Source: Gracilimonas mengyeensis
GTDB taxonomy: Bacteria > Bacteroidota > Rhodothermia > Balneolales > Balneolaceae
Direction: 5' to 3'
DNA: 64,000 bases
Assembly (NCBI RefSeq): GCF_900182705.1
Contig: NZ_FXTP01000004.1
Span: 235,510 to 299,509 of the forward strand
Each line of letters starts with the position of its first letter. Positions within the stretch are counted from its first letter, which is position 1. Below are positions 27,258-36,388 of the stretch, piece after piece. The notes below the pieces were generated by a model. That model was not told the origin of the DNA and did no database searches. It saw only the letters and a program-made list of their open reading frames with translations. The position numbers and the translations under genes were made by a program.

Positions 27258-27623
27258 ATGACGATGGATTATTTTGGATCATTTGGACCAACTCCCGGGG
27301 AAGCACTTTCAGTATTGGAACCTGTTCTGAGAACAGCACTACAAGCGCATGAGAAGGGGGAGTATGAAGCGTACACGGAAATCATTACAGAAGAACTGAG
27401 AGCGAAAATATCGAAAGAGAACTTTCTGAAAGCACATAAAGAAATTGCCCCTCAATTGGGAGAGTTTCAATCTTTGCGGTTTCTGGGGAGTCTCAATAAA
27501 GAGCCTGATCCTTTACTTGTATTTTCTGCTTCCTATTCCGCGACTATCGATGATATATTAATACGGGTGGCCTTTAAAAACGAAACAGAACCACCCAAAA
27601 TAAAATGGCTTTGGATTGAATAA
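27258..27623 (+). CDS. Small DUF3887-like protein
   Basis: A 121-residue soluble protein without signal peptide. The helix-rich beginning (ALQAHEKGEYEAYTEIITEEL), the middle LGEFQSLRFLGSL and the ending strand pair RVAFKNETEPPKIKWLWIE fit the DUF3887 / NTF2-like style of small proteins, but without the usual export signal. The assignment is moderate. It follows the sorbosone dehydrogenase-like gene by 178 bases and precedes the tRNA region; no operon partner is apparent. Confidence 0.6.
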   Translation: MTMDYFGSFGPTPGEALSVLEPVLRTALQAHEKGEYEAYTEIITEELRAKISKENFLKAHKEIAPQLGEFQSLRFLGSLNKEPDPLLVFSASYSATIDDILIRVAFKNETEPPKIKWLWIE

Positions 27624-27770
27624 CTCCAGACATCATATCATCTAACAAATTCCTGAATTTATTTTAAAGATTCTTCGCCGGCTACTGAACTTGCGGTAGT
27701 GAGGCTAAACGCGATATGTGCAAGTTTGTAAGCTGTAAGTGCCAAAAATGTTATAGCAGTTTTTACGAAT

Positions 27771-27808
27771 AAAAAAAGCCTTGCAAGCTTAACACTTACA
27801 AGGCTTTA
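27771..27808 (-). terminator. Terminator downstream of tRNA-Leu
   Basis: On the minus strand AAAGCCTTG and CAAGGCTTT form a 9-bp stem followed by a T run, starting a few bases after the tRNA 3' end. Confidence 0.85.
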
Positions 27809-27809
27809 G

Positions 27810-27893
27810 TGCCCAAGGGGAGACTCGAACTCCCACGCCCGTAAAGGCATACGCACCTGAAGCGCACGCGTCTACCAATTCCGCCACTTGGGC
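27810..27893 (-). tRNA. tRNA-Leu (anticodon CAG)
   Basis: The minus strand reads GCCCAAGTGGCGGAATTGG... and ends ...GGGAGTTCGAGTCTCCC then CTTGGGCA, giving a 7-bp acceptor stem (GCCCAAG/CTTGGGC), a D-arm with GGTAGACGC, a TTCAGGT anticodon loop (anticodon CAG), a long variable arm typical of class II tRNA, and a T-arm with TTCGA. CCA is not encoded. Length is 84 nt. Confidence 0.95.
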
Positions 27894-28275
27894 TTCTTGT
27901 TTCAGAAGGGCAACAAAGGTACAATCTTTTAGGAATTAAATCATCATGAAAAGCAGATTTTTTCAGTTGACTTCAAATCTCTAAACTGCAAAAATAATTT
28001 TTCCCAAGATACCAAAGATCCTTCCTCATTTATTCCGTCCCTAATGGGACTTCATTTCTTCGTCAGGATGACTTTGGGAAAGGGGTAAGATCTAAGGCGC
28101 CAAAGGCGCCTTTTTTAGTAACCCATGCCCCTTTTCATCTTGAACAGAATCAATATGATTGCATGGGAATATCGATGCAGTTAAAGATCTTATGAATGAA
28201 GCAATGGAGTTCTTCTTGGTATCTTAATAAAAGGTACATTTATATCCCAGCTTGCGCAGGGATGACTCGTAGAGA
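27894..28275. other. Gene-free spacer with a short dispersed repeat
   Basis: No coding sequence is supported. At about 28245-28270 there is a CCCAGCTTGCGCAGGGATGAC segment of a kind found as dispersed intergenic repeat in many bacteria, with another GGATGACTTTGGGAAAGG fragment at about 28067. A GGCGCCAAAGGCGCC hairpin occurs near 28098-28112, followed by a T run, which could act as a terminator. Confidence 0.5.
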
Positions 28276-29082
28276 TTACAGGGCTTCCAGCAGGTTTACG
28301 AGTCGTTCCCAGGAAGCATTGCGGGCTTGTACATTGGGATCGTCGGCTGGTTTTTCGGGATCATCGCCACTGCGCATGTAAGCATGGCCGGCGCCTTCGT
28401 AAATTTCGTATTTATAGGTCTTGCCGTATTCCTCCATGGCCGCATCCGAGTCGGGGATGGTGGAGTTGACGCGCTCATCGTTGCCACCGTAGAAACCGTA
28501 CACCGGTACTTCAATACTGGCGTAGGCTTCGGCGCTATCCGGACCGGTACCATAGAACACAAAAGTTGCATCGATGGCATCACCGGCATTAGTGGCAAAA
28601 CGGAAGCTTTGGGAGCCGCCCCAGCAGAATCCGGCCACGGCGATGGTGCCGTCACCTGCCTCAATGGTTTGGGCGTAAGCGAGTACATTCTGTAGATCGG
28701 TAGTTACGTGATCGGGCTGCAGGCTGTAGATGGCCTGACGCGCTGCATCGGAGGTTTCAAAATCACTGGTTTTTTCAATACCGTCCACCGTATTGGAAAT
28801 CAAATCCGGTGCCACGGCAATGTAGCCTTTAGCTGCAAGTTGGTCGGCAAAACTGCGGGCCCAGATATTGAGTCCGCGGTTTTCATGGATTACAATAACC
28901 ACCGGTGCCTTTTCTGATGTTTCGGGATACACCACAAAATTATGCAAAGTACGGTCATTAGATTCAATGGTAACCCATTCGTGATGACGTGGAGAATTTT
29001 CGAGTTGCTCCATGGCATAATCTTGGGCAAAAAGGGAAACCGGGAAAAGAAATAGCAGGAATATCAGTAGGGAATTCTTCAT
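28276..29082 (-). CDS. Secreted dienelactone hydrolase family protein
   Basis: A 268-residue exported alpha/beta hydrolase. The start at 29082 puts a signal peptide (MKNSLLIFLLFLFPVSLFAQ) at the N-terminus; upstream in-frame residues derive from a repeat palindrome and are discarded. Family marks are VIHENRGLN at about 64-72, the nucleophile motif GFCWGG with Cys153 (cysteine instead of serine, typical for dienelactone hydrolases), and GAGHAY for the histidine. Such enzymes open lactones or cleave esters; export to the periplasm suggests degradation of external compounds. It is a single gene, apparently without operon partners. Confidence 0.92.
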   Translation of the reverse strand: MKNSLLIFLLFLFPVSLFAQDYAMEQLENSPRHHEWVTIESNDRTLHNFVVYPETSEKAPVVIVIHENRGLNIWARSFADQLAAKGYIAVAPDLISNTVDGIEKTSDFETSDAARQAIYSLQPDHVTTDLQNVLAYAQTIEAGDGTIAVAGFCWGGSQSFRFATNAGDAIDATFVFYGTGPDSAEAYASIEVPVYGFYGGNDERVNSTIPDSDAAMEEYGKTYKYEIYEGAGHAYMRSGDDPEKPADDPNVQARNASWERLVNLLEAL

Positions 29083-29109
29083 AGGAATAATTGTAGGTTG
29101 AGGGATTTT

Positions 29110-29149
29110 CACACCGTAGGGGCAATTCATGAATTGCCCCTACGGTGTG
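29110..29149. repeat. Perfect 40-bp palindrome
   Basis: Bases 29110-29149 read identically on both strands, with each arm CACACCGTAGGGGCAATTCA and its complement. It can form a 20-bp stem with no loop or a shorter hairpin. It lies just upstream of the dienelactone hydrolase start codon (about 28 bases from it), so its RNA hairpin would sit in that gene's leader. Confidence 0.9.
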
Positions 29150-29307
29150 TTGTGTTAAAATCATTTTAAACAACAGCATTTTCCGATTTAACGTTTGTTG
29201 ACCGGTTTCGATCCATTAAAAATACATACCGGTGCATCAAAAAAACCGATGACATCTTGTTGCTTTATCAATGCCTGCCCAACAGTATAATCAATTTTAG
29301 TCCGGGT

Positions 29308-30711
29308 TCATTTGATGAGGGTCATTTTTTTGGAAGCAATTTTACCATCCGCTTCCAGACGGTAGTAATAAATGCCGCTGGCAAGACTTTTGGCATCAAA
29401 AGTTACCGCATATATCCCTGCCTCCTGAAATTCATCAACCAGTGTTTGAACTTTTCTGCCAAGCTGGTCATATACTGACAATTGTACATGTCCATTGTTT
29501 TGGGTCATATAAGCAATAACAGTAGTTGGATTAAATGGATTGGGATAGTTCTGTTTGAGCTCAACTTGGGTAGGTACTTCTGGTAACCGTTCGCGGCTCA
29601 CAGGTATTTGCTTGAGGGAAGTGGTGGCTTTGGTCTCTACGTTTACCTCCAGAAGTTCTTCTCTTGTTAATACATAGAGTAGATCAGAATCAGGTTTTTT
29701 ATAGAGGCCGGTGATTTGGTGATCTATTGTAGTCAGTGGAGAAAAATTGTCGCCATAATCTGTGGAGTGAAGAATAGTGGTGGAGTCGGAAACGAAAATC
29801 CGATTGGCACTAGCACGGTCTATGGTATAATGCCTGGAAGCATCGGTAGTGAAATTAATAGATCTGAATTGCCAGCTTCCCGGTTCGCCTAATTTAGAAG
29901 AACGGATAATGCCTGCTTTTCGGAACGAATAAATATGCGAGGTATCATCAGCGAAAGTGAGATTATTGAAATACCAATTGGTATCGGCCAGCTCAAAATT
30001 GCCGGTATAATGCTCGCTTCGGAATAACTGACCACTGGAATTAGTGGCAAAATAGAGGGAATCGATAAAGGGATGAATACCGATAATTTTTTTAGAAAAA
30101 GAGAGCGAATCGGCATAGGCTACAAAGTCATCGTAATCCTCAAAATCAGGCCATTGATTGCTTCTACCCGTAAAGGGTACAGTTCTTCCAACTTCTACAT
30201 ATAGAGAGTCACCGTTTGGTGATAAATAAAAGTCGTTAGGTTGACTATAATCAAATACATTCTTTGATTTTTGTTTAATTAAAATTGGAGTCTCAATGTT
30301 CAAAGCATTTTCCTGGTAGTCATTGATGGCAAAGGAATATTCATAAGTGCCAATAGCTATCCATTTTTCCGGATCATTATCATAGAATTCATAAACGTGG
30401 ATTCCTTGAGAATCGTAGTAGTATCCATCAAGGCACCATTCCGCAAAGCCATCCCTGAATTTCATTTTGTCAGATTGTGCCTGAACATTGAAGTGATGGA
30501 TATCATTGCTTCTGTTTTCAACTTTATGTCCACCGTTTCCTTCGGAACACTGGAAGTAGCTTCTCACAAATTGCCGGTAAAACAAATGCGTCACACCAGC
30601 CGAATCTTCCATTCCCTTTAATTCATGAAAATAAGCTTCCGTCACATTATCCTGTCCAAAGGAGGGAAGTGAAAGAACAAATAGTGACGCTATCAAAAAT
30701 AGTTTCTTCAT
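29308..30711 (-). CDS. Secreted T9SS sorting-domain protein (operon gene 4)
   Basis: A 467-residue protein with a signal peptide (MKKLFLIASLFVLSLPSFGQ) followed by a conserved module NVTEAYFHELKGMEDSAGVTHLFYR shared with two other genes of this cluster. The middle resembles a sortilin/BNR-like propeller (HSTDYGDNFSPL, SSKLGEPGSWQFR). The end is a type A T9SS sorting domain (NYPNPFNPTTVIAY, LGRKVQTLVDEFQEAG, SGIYYYRLEADG). It overlaps the upstream gene by four bases, so translation is coupled. The ligand or enzyme activity of the module is unknown. Confidence 0.85.
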   Translation of the reverse strand: MKKLFLIASLFVLSLPSFGQDNVTEAYFHELKGMEDSAGVTHLFYRQFVRSYFQCSEGNGGHKVENRSNDIHHFNVQAQSDKMKFRDGFAEWCLDGYYYDSQGIHVYEFYDNDPEKWIAIGTYEYSFAINDYQENALNIETPILIKQKSKNVFDYSQPNDFYLSPNGDSLYVEVGRTVPFTGRSNQWPDFEDYDDFVAYADSLSFSKKIIGIHPFIDSLYFATNSSGQLFRSEHYTGNFELADTNWYFNNLTFADDTSHIYSFRKAGIIRSSKLGEPGSWQFRSINFTTDASRHYTIDRASANRIFVSDSTTILHSTDYGDNFSPLTTIDHQITGLYKKPDSDLLYVLTREELLEVNVETKATTSLKQIPVSRERLPEVPTQVELKQNYPNPFNPTTVIAYMTQNNGHVQLSVYDQLGRKVQTLVDEFQEAGIYAVTFDAKSLASGIYYYRLEADGKIASKKMTLIK

Positions 30712-32954
30712 TTTACCAATAACATTTTACGGGTTAATGTTTTTCCGCCCGTCTCCAGCCGGTAAAAATACATCCCGGAGGAAAGCCCCGAAGCATCAAA
30801 AGTAACCTGCTGATTTCCAGCGGTCTGCCGCTGCCCATCCACCAAAGTAGCCACTTTACGACCTGTCACGTCAAACACCTCCAGATGCACCAAACTGTTC
30901 CCTGTTAACTGGTAACTGATCACTGTCGTCGGATTAAATGGATTTGGGTAGTTTTGCTCTAAAGTGATTTGGTTGGGGATGTTGGAAAGTTCGGGTTCGT
31001 TACTTGTGATCGTTAATACAGGAGTATCATAAACTATCGTGAACCCATCGCCAGCAGCCCATAAATATGGTTGTCTTCCAACCTGATGCTTTGCCATAAC
31101 TCGAAAGGGCATATTAGTTCCTGTACTTCTGAATCTCATAATGTCTACATATCCATCTTCATAAAAGGTCATTCGTAAATATTTGGAATCTTCATTCACT
31201 TCAAAATATCGGTATCGATGGAATCCATTTTTATCAAATAATTTACAGTCAACAGGACGAGAAGAGCGTGGCATTTCGATCCAGCTTTCTCCGCCATCTT
31301 TTGTAAAGAAAACAGCTCTGTTTGTTGCAGCTACTCCAATTTCAGAGTTTAGAAAATCGAAACATTGAGTGTACTCAAATCCATTTTCATCGAATACAAT
31401 ATTCCATGTTTTTGCAGAATCAGTTGAGAGCCATAAACCATCCCTGTTCATACCCCAGAAATGGTTAGGGCCTGTAATCTTAACCTCTTCAAAACTGACG
31501 AGGCTATTGGTTGAGTCCTCTATGGAAATCTCTTGCCAAGTTGTTCCTCCATCCGTTGTCAGATAATGATGATGAAAGTCAAAAGTATTCTCATCTGGCT
31601 TAAGCCTTTCAGCTACTGAGTGTAATAATCCAATATTATTGTGAAAGGCTATGCCACTGTATATTTCATCATCAGAAGTGATATCATGTACTTCGAAATT
31701 TTCAACTCCTGTAGTTGTATGAAAAATCTGGTATCTGGAAGCAATCCAGCCCTCATCTTTGTTGAGCATAACAGCATTCCCTGGCCTGTTTGATACTAAT
31801 TCTTCAGGTTTGAAAAGGAATTTCCAGCTTTTACCACCGGTTTCAGTCTTGAAAAAACCATTGCCCGTTATCGCTAATCCTTCTAATGGACTCCAGAAAT
31901 CAAGTGAATATATGTTTTCAGTTCTTTCACTTGCCATTGATTCCCAACTAATGCCCGAATTGTTAGTTTTGTAGAAGTGATCCCCAAAAAGAATGCCGGT
32001 ACTATCATTGAAAAAATTAACGGCGTAATTACCATTTGAATAGGTATTAGAGGGGAGGGGAGAAGTTTCCCAATTGTCTCCTGAATCAAATGTTTTTTGC
32101 AGATATTGTTGCTGGTCCCAAAAGAGGCCAAATACAGTATTCGAATCTGGGACAGATAAAGAAAGTATCCCAGCGTTTGGGCTATTAAAGCGTGAAGACC
32201 AGCTGAGCCCTCCGTCAATAGTTTTATATATAGAGTGATTAGAATAAGCCCAGCCACTAACACTGTCCTGGAATTGAATTCCCATCAAGAATTCATCGAA
32301 TCCTATAAAAAGTGTATCCCAGGTAGTTCCTTTATGATCGGTTTCAATTATAAGGTTAAGAGAGTCTGGAGACAAAATTCCATACTCAAAAGCATTTTGA
32401 AGTGGATATAAAGCTAAAATACGATTCGAACCAGCTTTTTCGAACTGTTGCAAGTTGCCATAGTATTGTTTTGGCTCTAAATGAAAACTGGAATCTATAA
32501 AAAATGGTGGCTCATATACTACTTCCCAAACATTGTAGAAAGAGTTATTCAGTTCAATGAGTCCATTATAATCACTTTTTAGAATTTTTGATTTAGTGAT
32601 TGGTAGAAGATTATTTCTAAAGTAGATTGAGAGAGGATGACTTTCCCAAGATTCGCCACCATCTGTAGTATATAGAATCTCTGCAGCACGGGTTGGTTTA
32701 ACGAAGCCTACTTCTTCATTCAAAAAATGCATTTTATCAAGAGGATAGAGAAAGTCCTCTTTCAATTTCCATGTATCCCCACCATCATACGTTTTATAAA
32801 TGGTGCCACCCTCATTTATGAAAATGATTTCACTCTCGTTTATAAAATGAACATCTCGGATAAAGTCTGAGGGTAAATTTGGGTGTATTCTCTGTTGAGC
32901 CTGAGTTGTAAAACCAAAGGATATCAGGAATAATATGAATAGAATTCGCTTCAT
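30708..32954 (-). CDS. Secreted YCF48/BNR-repeat T9SS protein (operon gene 3)
   Basis: A 748-residue secreted protein (signal peptide ending TTQAQ at about 19). It is built from many repeats of the YCF48/BNR type, visible as YKTYDGGDTWKL, YTTDGGESWES, YKTIDGGLSWSS, QKTFDSGDNWET, YKTNNSGISWES, FKTETGGKSWKF and later copies, consistent with a multi-bladed propeller. The C-terminal about 85 residues are a T9SS type A sorting domain nearly identical to that of the gene upstream. Four-base overlaps at both ends place it inside a coupled operon. No catalytic residues were recognised; adhesion or scaffold roles are guesses. Confidence 0.88.
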   Translation of the reverse strand: MKRILFILFLISFGFTTQAQQRIHPNLPSDFIRDVHFINESEIIFINEGGTIYKTYDGGDTWKLKEDFLYPLDKMHFLNEEVGFVKPTRAAEILYTTDGGESWESHPLSIYFRNNLLPITKSKILKSDYNGLIELNNSFYNVWEVVYEPPFFIDSSFHLEPKQYYGNLQQFEKAGSNRILALYPLQNAFEYGILSPDSLNLIIETDHKGTTWDTLFIGFDEFLMGIQFQDSVSGWAYSNHSIYKTIDGGLSWSSRFNSPNAGILSLSVPDSNTVFGLFWDQQQYLQKTFDSGDNWETSPLPSNTYSNGNYAVNFFNDSTGILFGDHFYKTNNSGISWESMASERTENIYSLDFWSPLEGLAITGNGFFKTETGGKSWKFLFKPEELVSNRPGNAVMLNKDEGWIASRYQIFHTTTGVENFEVHDITSDDEIYSGIAFHNNIGLLHSVAERLKPDENTFDFHHHYLTTDGGTTWQEISIEDSTNSLVSFEEVKITGPNHFWGMNRDGLWLSTDSAKTWNIVFDENGFEYTQCFDFLNSEIGVAATNRAVFFTKDGGESWIEMPRSSRPVDCKLFDKNGFHRYRYFEVNEDSKYLRMTFYEDGYVDIMRFRSTGTNMPFRVMAKHQVGRQPYLWAAGDGFTIVYDTPVLTITSNEPELSNIPNQITLEQNYPNPFNPTTVISYQLTGNSLVHLEVFDVTGRKVATLVDGQRQTAGNQQVTFDASGLSSGMYFYRLETGGKTLTRKMLLVK

Positions 32955-34381
32955 TTCACCAACAGCATTTTACGGGTTAATGTTTTTCCGCCCGTCTCCA
33001 GCCGGTAAAAGTACACCCCGGAGGAAAGCCCCGAAGCGTCAAAAGTAACCTGCTGATTTCCAGCGGTCTGCCGCTGCCCATCCACCAAAGTAGCCACTTT
33101 ACGACCTGTCACGTCAAACACCTCCAGATGCACCAAACTGTTCCCTGTTAACTGGTAACTGATCACTGTAGTGGGGTTGAAAGGGTTGGGGTAGTTTTGT
33201 TCTAAAGTGATTTGAGTTGGTACATCAGGTAACCGTTCACGGCTCACAGGTATCTGTTTGAGGGAAGTGGTGGCTTTGGTTTCTACGTTTACCTCCAGTA
33301 GTTCTTCTCTGGTGAGGACATAGAGAATATCCGAACCCGGTTTTTTGTAGAGGCCGGTGATTTGGTGTGAAAACGTATCAATGAAGGAAGTCGAGTTTCC
33401 AAAATCATCCGAATACAAAAGACTATCATCATGAGAAAAGAAAAAAGCTCCCGATTTTTGCTTATTCGGAGCAAACTCAAAAGAGCTATATCCTTTAGAA
33501 AGTTCTTTTACACTCCATGCATCTGACTCTTTTCTAAGTAGATAAATATTACTATTAATTGTTATGTAGAAACTGCTGGAATCTGCATCAAAATAGGTGT
33601 TTCCGAATCTGATATTATAAAGCTCCCATTCTTCAATAGTATGATTCGATAGTACTTCTATGGACTTTCCATAATCGGTAGAGAGCACGAAATTGGAATC
33701 ATTGATCCCTACGTAGTGACCCGCTTTATAGGGATTTACTCCCGTGACAGAAAAATTGACAAACAGGGAATCGTGTAAATCAAAAAAATCATGATAGTTT
33801 TGCCATGTAGATTCTTTCCGGTCATATCGGAATGAGCTTCTTAAATGAAGGTCTTCATCTGTTTTTGCCTTAATGACGATATAATCAAAAGGGGTCGTAA
33901 TAATTAAATCATTACGTTCTTTATCGAAACTGATTCCCAATGGATTGCCAAGATTTATATCGAAATTTTGCTCATCATTAATTGAAAATGAAAGTGAGCC
34001 GTACAGGCCGCCGACGATAGATTTAACGGCAAAGGTGGAGTCCGGATGGTTGTCTGTAAAGATGAATCGTTCTGTGTCATGCCATTCCTGAAAGCAAGCT
34101 GGTGATATTTTATTGTAGGCCCTGAATTCGACAGAATCTTCTAAGGTGGAAGTATTAAAGTGATGAATATGATTGCGTTCAATATCAATAGTCGACGTAT
34201 AACCATCCATATCAGAGCAATTAGTGCGTTTTGAAGTGAACATCCGATAGAATAAATGCGTAACCCCAGCAGAATCCTCCATGCCCTGGAGTTCATGAAA
34301 GTAACCCTCGGTTATGTTGTCTTGTCCCAAAGATGAAAGGGAGACACAGACAAAGCATGTTATCAAACCCAGTTTCTTCAT
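32951..34381 (-). CDS. Secreted T9SS sorting-domain protein (operon gene 2), mosaic
   Basis: A 476-residue secreted protein (signal peptide ending SLSSLGQ) with the module NITEGYFHELQGMEDSAGVTHLFYR. Its middle, including FSHQITGLYKKPGSDILYV and LTREELLEVNVETKATTSL, closely follows gene 4, whereas its C-terminal sorting domain (SYQLTGNSLVHLEVFDVTGRK) matches gene 3 almost base for base. It is therefore a chimera of its two neighbours, probably by recombination after tandem duplication. Four-base overlaps join it to genes 1 and 3. Confidence 0.87.
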   Translation of the reverse strand: MKKLGLITCFVCVSLSSLGQDNITEGYFHELQGMEDSAGVTHLFYRMFTSKRTNCSDMDGYTSTIDIERNHIHHFNTSTLEDSVEFRAYNKISPACFQEWHDTERFIFTDNHPDSTFAVKSIVGGLYGSLSFSINDEQNFDINLGNPLGISFDKERNDLIITTPFDYIVIKAKTDEDLHLRSSFRYDRKESTWQNYHDFFDLHDSLFVNFSVTGVNPYKAGHYVGINDSNFVLSTDYGKSIEVLSNHTIEEWELYNIRFGNTYFDADSSSFYITINSNIYLLRKESDAWSVKELSKGYSSFEFAPNKQKSGAFFFSHDDSLLYSDDFGNSTSFIDTFSHQITGLYKKPGSDILYVLTREELLEVNVETKATTSLKQIPVSRERLPDVPTQITLEQNYPNPFNPTTVISYQLTGNSLVHLEVFDVTGRKVATLVDGQRQTAGNQQVTFDASGLSSGVYFYRLETGGKTLTRKMLLVK

Positions 34382-36375
34382 TTCACTAAAAGCATTTTTC
34401 GGGTTAAGGTTTGCCCGCCCGTCTCCAGCCGGTAAAAATACACCCCGGAAGAAAGCCCCGAAGCATCAAAGCTAGCCCGGTGACTCCCGGCCGACAGCCG
34501 TTGTCCATCCACCAGGGTAGCGACTTTACGGCCCGTCACGTCAAAGACCTCCAAGCGAACCAACTGATTACTGTCTAACTGATAACTGATCACTGTAGAA
34601 GGGTTGAAAGGGTTGGGGTAGTTTTGCCCTAAAGTGATTTGACTGGGGATGTTGGAAGGTTCCGGTTCGTTGGATACAACCGTCATATTCCCATAGGTAA
34701 TGCCATCTATTTTGGCTCCTTTCAAATAATAAATTAAGCCATGTACACCGAACCTAAAGTAGGTAAAACCAACTTTAGGTGACCACTGCGCAGATGCGAT
34801 CGCATCATTAAAAAATGTTCCCGTCTCTCTCACTTGCTCAGAATAAAAAACCAGACTTATTCCCTGATCAAAAGTATTCCCATTTATCCGAGTGGTAACA
34901 TTATCACCGAATAAAGCCTTAACAATAATGGAATCCTTTTCAGGTATGGGCTGCCATGTTTTAAAGCGGGGTTTGTTCTGGTCCATTAAGGTCCAAATGC
35001 TGTCACGGACCCAATCTGTGGCTATAAGGTTGGAGAGTGAATCTAGCCTTAATTCTTTAAATAATGGGTAGTCAGATTCATCATTGAAATGGATGACAGA
35101 TTCATTCCCGTTTTCTTCTCTGGTAGTGGTGGTCTTAAATTCTTCAAGGGTAAGCACATCGTAATACTCACTGTCATCTTCTGGATCTTTTTGCATAACT
35201 GTAAAAACGAACTCATTTCCATCCCGGTAGGGAAATTTTTCGATATTCATTTCAAAACCGGAAATATCGGGTACCGATTTTAGGATGGAAACAGAATCAG
35301 TACTGACCTCAATAATTTGCTCTTTCTGCAATACATAGTAGATATCTGAAGCCGGCTTGTGATAGAAATCAACAATGAAGTGATCGGCTGAATACACCTT
35401 TTGAAAGCTTTGCCCGAAATCAGTAGACTCGTAAATGGCTGTTGAATCCGCTACATACAAATGGCCTGCTTTTTGGGGATCAACTTGAAGTGTCAGCGGA
35501 TTACCTTGCAATGGGAACTCCATCCAACTTCCCTGCTTGCCATAATTATTTGAGACCAAAAGATTTCCGGTATTGCTGGTAGTGTAGATATGGAGAGAAT
35601 CTGAATCAAAAAGAAATTGAGAATCGGAAGAAATTTGAATCGACAAGGTATCCCCGGATGTACCTAAATCTTCTGACCGTATCAACGAGTTTTGTTGATG
35701 AATAAAGGCCAGGCTATCGTTGAAGGTGGAAAGGCTCAGGAGCTTGAAATCAAGAATATTCAGGATAGAATCTGAAGCAGCTTCTTCATCAGCAATTTCA
35801 TGCCAATAATTTCTAATGTACTCTATACTGTCGCTATTAGTAGTTATGGGAACTTGCACAGTGTGGTTGTCTTTGGGAAGGAAGAAGAATTTTCCCAAAT
35901 ATGGATTTGCTTCAACCCGGCCAAAATAATCAAACAGAGGAGCTAGGTAGTACTGTTGAGTGCCAATTTGCGAATAGGCATAAGGTTCAAAACCATCGCC
36001 GAAGCTACCTACAAATATGAAATTTTCAAAGTTGTTATCAAAAGGATGAAAATCGGCTATGTTAATCCAACCATCAAAGCTGTCGCATCCAATTCCTCCA
36101 ATTCCACCTGCGTTCATAAATGTAGAATCTGTACCTCTTGCAGGATTCATATGGCGAATATTGCCGTACGAGGTGTTATAGACCCTGCTGCCCCATAGAT
36201 CCGAACATATATATTTTCTTTTTTCAACCAGCTCGTAAAAGAGATGAGTTTGGCCAGTCGTGTCATTCGCCGCAAAAAAATTGGAGAAGTGCCAAGACTT
36301 ATCCAGCGTCTGCCCCATGGCACCCGATAGCCCCGCAATTCCGAAAAACATTAAAATTAGTAGTGATCTTTTCAT
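34378..36375 (-). CDS. Secreted T9SS sorting-domain protein (operon gene 1)
   Basis: A 665-residue secreted protein, first in the operon. The signal peptide ends GAMGQ at about 22; the following segment (WHFSNFFAANDTTGQTHLFYELVEKRKYICSD) is a divergent version of the FHE/THLFYR module of genes 2 and 4. The middle carries BNR-like features (LIRSEDLGTSGDTL, YESTDFGQSFQKVY) and the end is a T9SS sorting domain (NYPNPFNPSTVISYQLDSNQL). Its start has a near-perfect Shine-Dalgarno AAGGAGGT at 36381-36388, five bases before ATG. Function unknown; surface location is well supported. Confidence 0.88.
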   Translation of the reverse strand: MKRSLLILMFFGIAGLSGAMGQTLDKSWHFSNFFAANDTTGQTHLFYELVEKRKYICSDLWGSRVYNTSYGNIRHMNPARGTDSTFMNAGGIGGIGCDSFDGWINIADFHPFDNNFENFIFVGSFGDGFEPYAYSQIGTQQYYLAPLFDYFGRVEANPYLGKFFFLPKDNHTVQVPITTNSDSIEYIRNYWHEIADEEAASDSILNILDFKLLSLSTFNDSLAFIHQQNSLIRSEDLGTSGDTLSIQISSDSQFLFDSDSLHIYTTSNTGNLLVSNNYGKQGSWMEFPLQGNPLTLQVDPQKAGHLYVADSTAIYESTDFGQSFQKVYSADHFIVDFYHKPASDIYYVLQKEQIIEVSTDSVSILKSVPDISGFEMNIEKFPYRDGNEFVFTVMQKDPEDDSEYYDVLTLEEFKTTTTREENGNESVIHFNDESDYPLFKELRLDSLSNLIATDWVRDSIWTLMDQNKPRFKTWQPIPEKDSIIVKALFGDNVTTRINGNTFDQGISLVFYSEQVRETGTFFNDAIASAQWSPKVGFTYFRFGVHGLIYYLKGAKIDGITYGNMTVVSNEPEPSNIPSQITLGQNYPNPFNPSTVISYQLDSNQLVRLEVFDVTGRKVATLVDGQRLSAGSHRASFDASGLSSGVYFYRLETGGQTLTRKMLLVK

Positions 36376-36380
36376 CTTTG

Positions 36381-36388
36381 ACCTCCTT
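36381..36388 (-). promoter_or_regulatory. Canonical Shine-Dalgarno of the four-gene secreted-protein operon
   Basis: AAGGAGGT stands five bases upstream of the ATG at 36375. Most genes in this window, as is usual in this phylum, lack a clear Shine-Dalgarno, so this strong site is notable and supports the chosen start. Confidence 0.8.
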
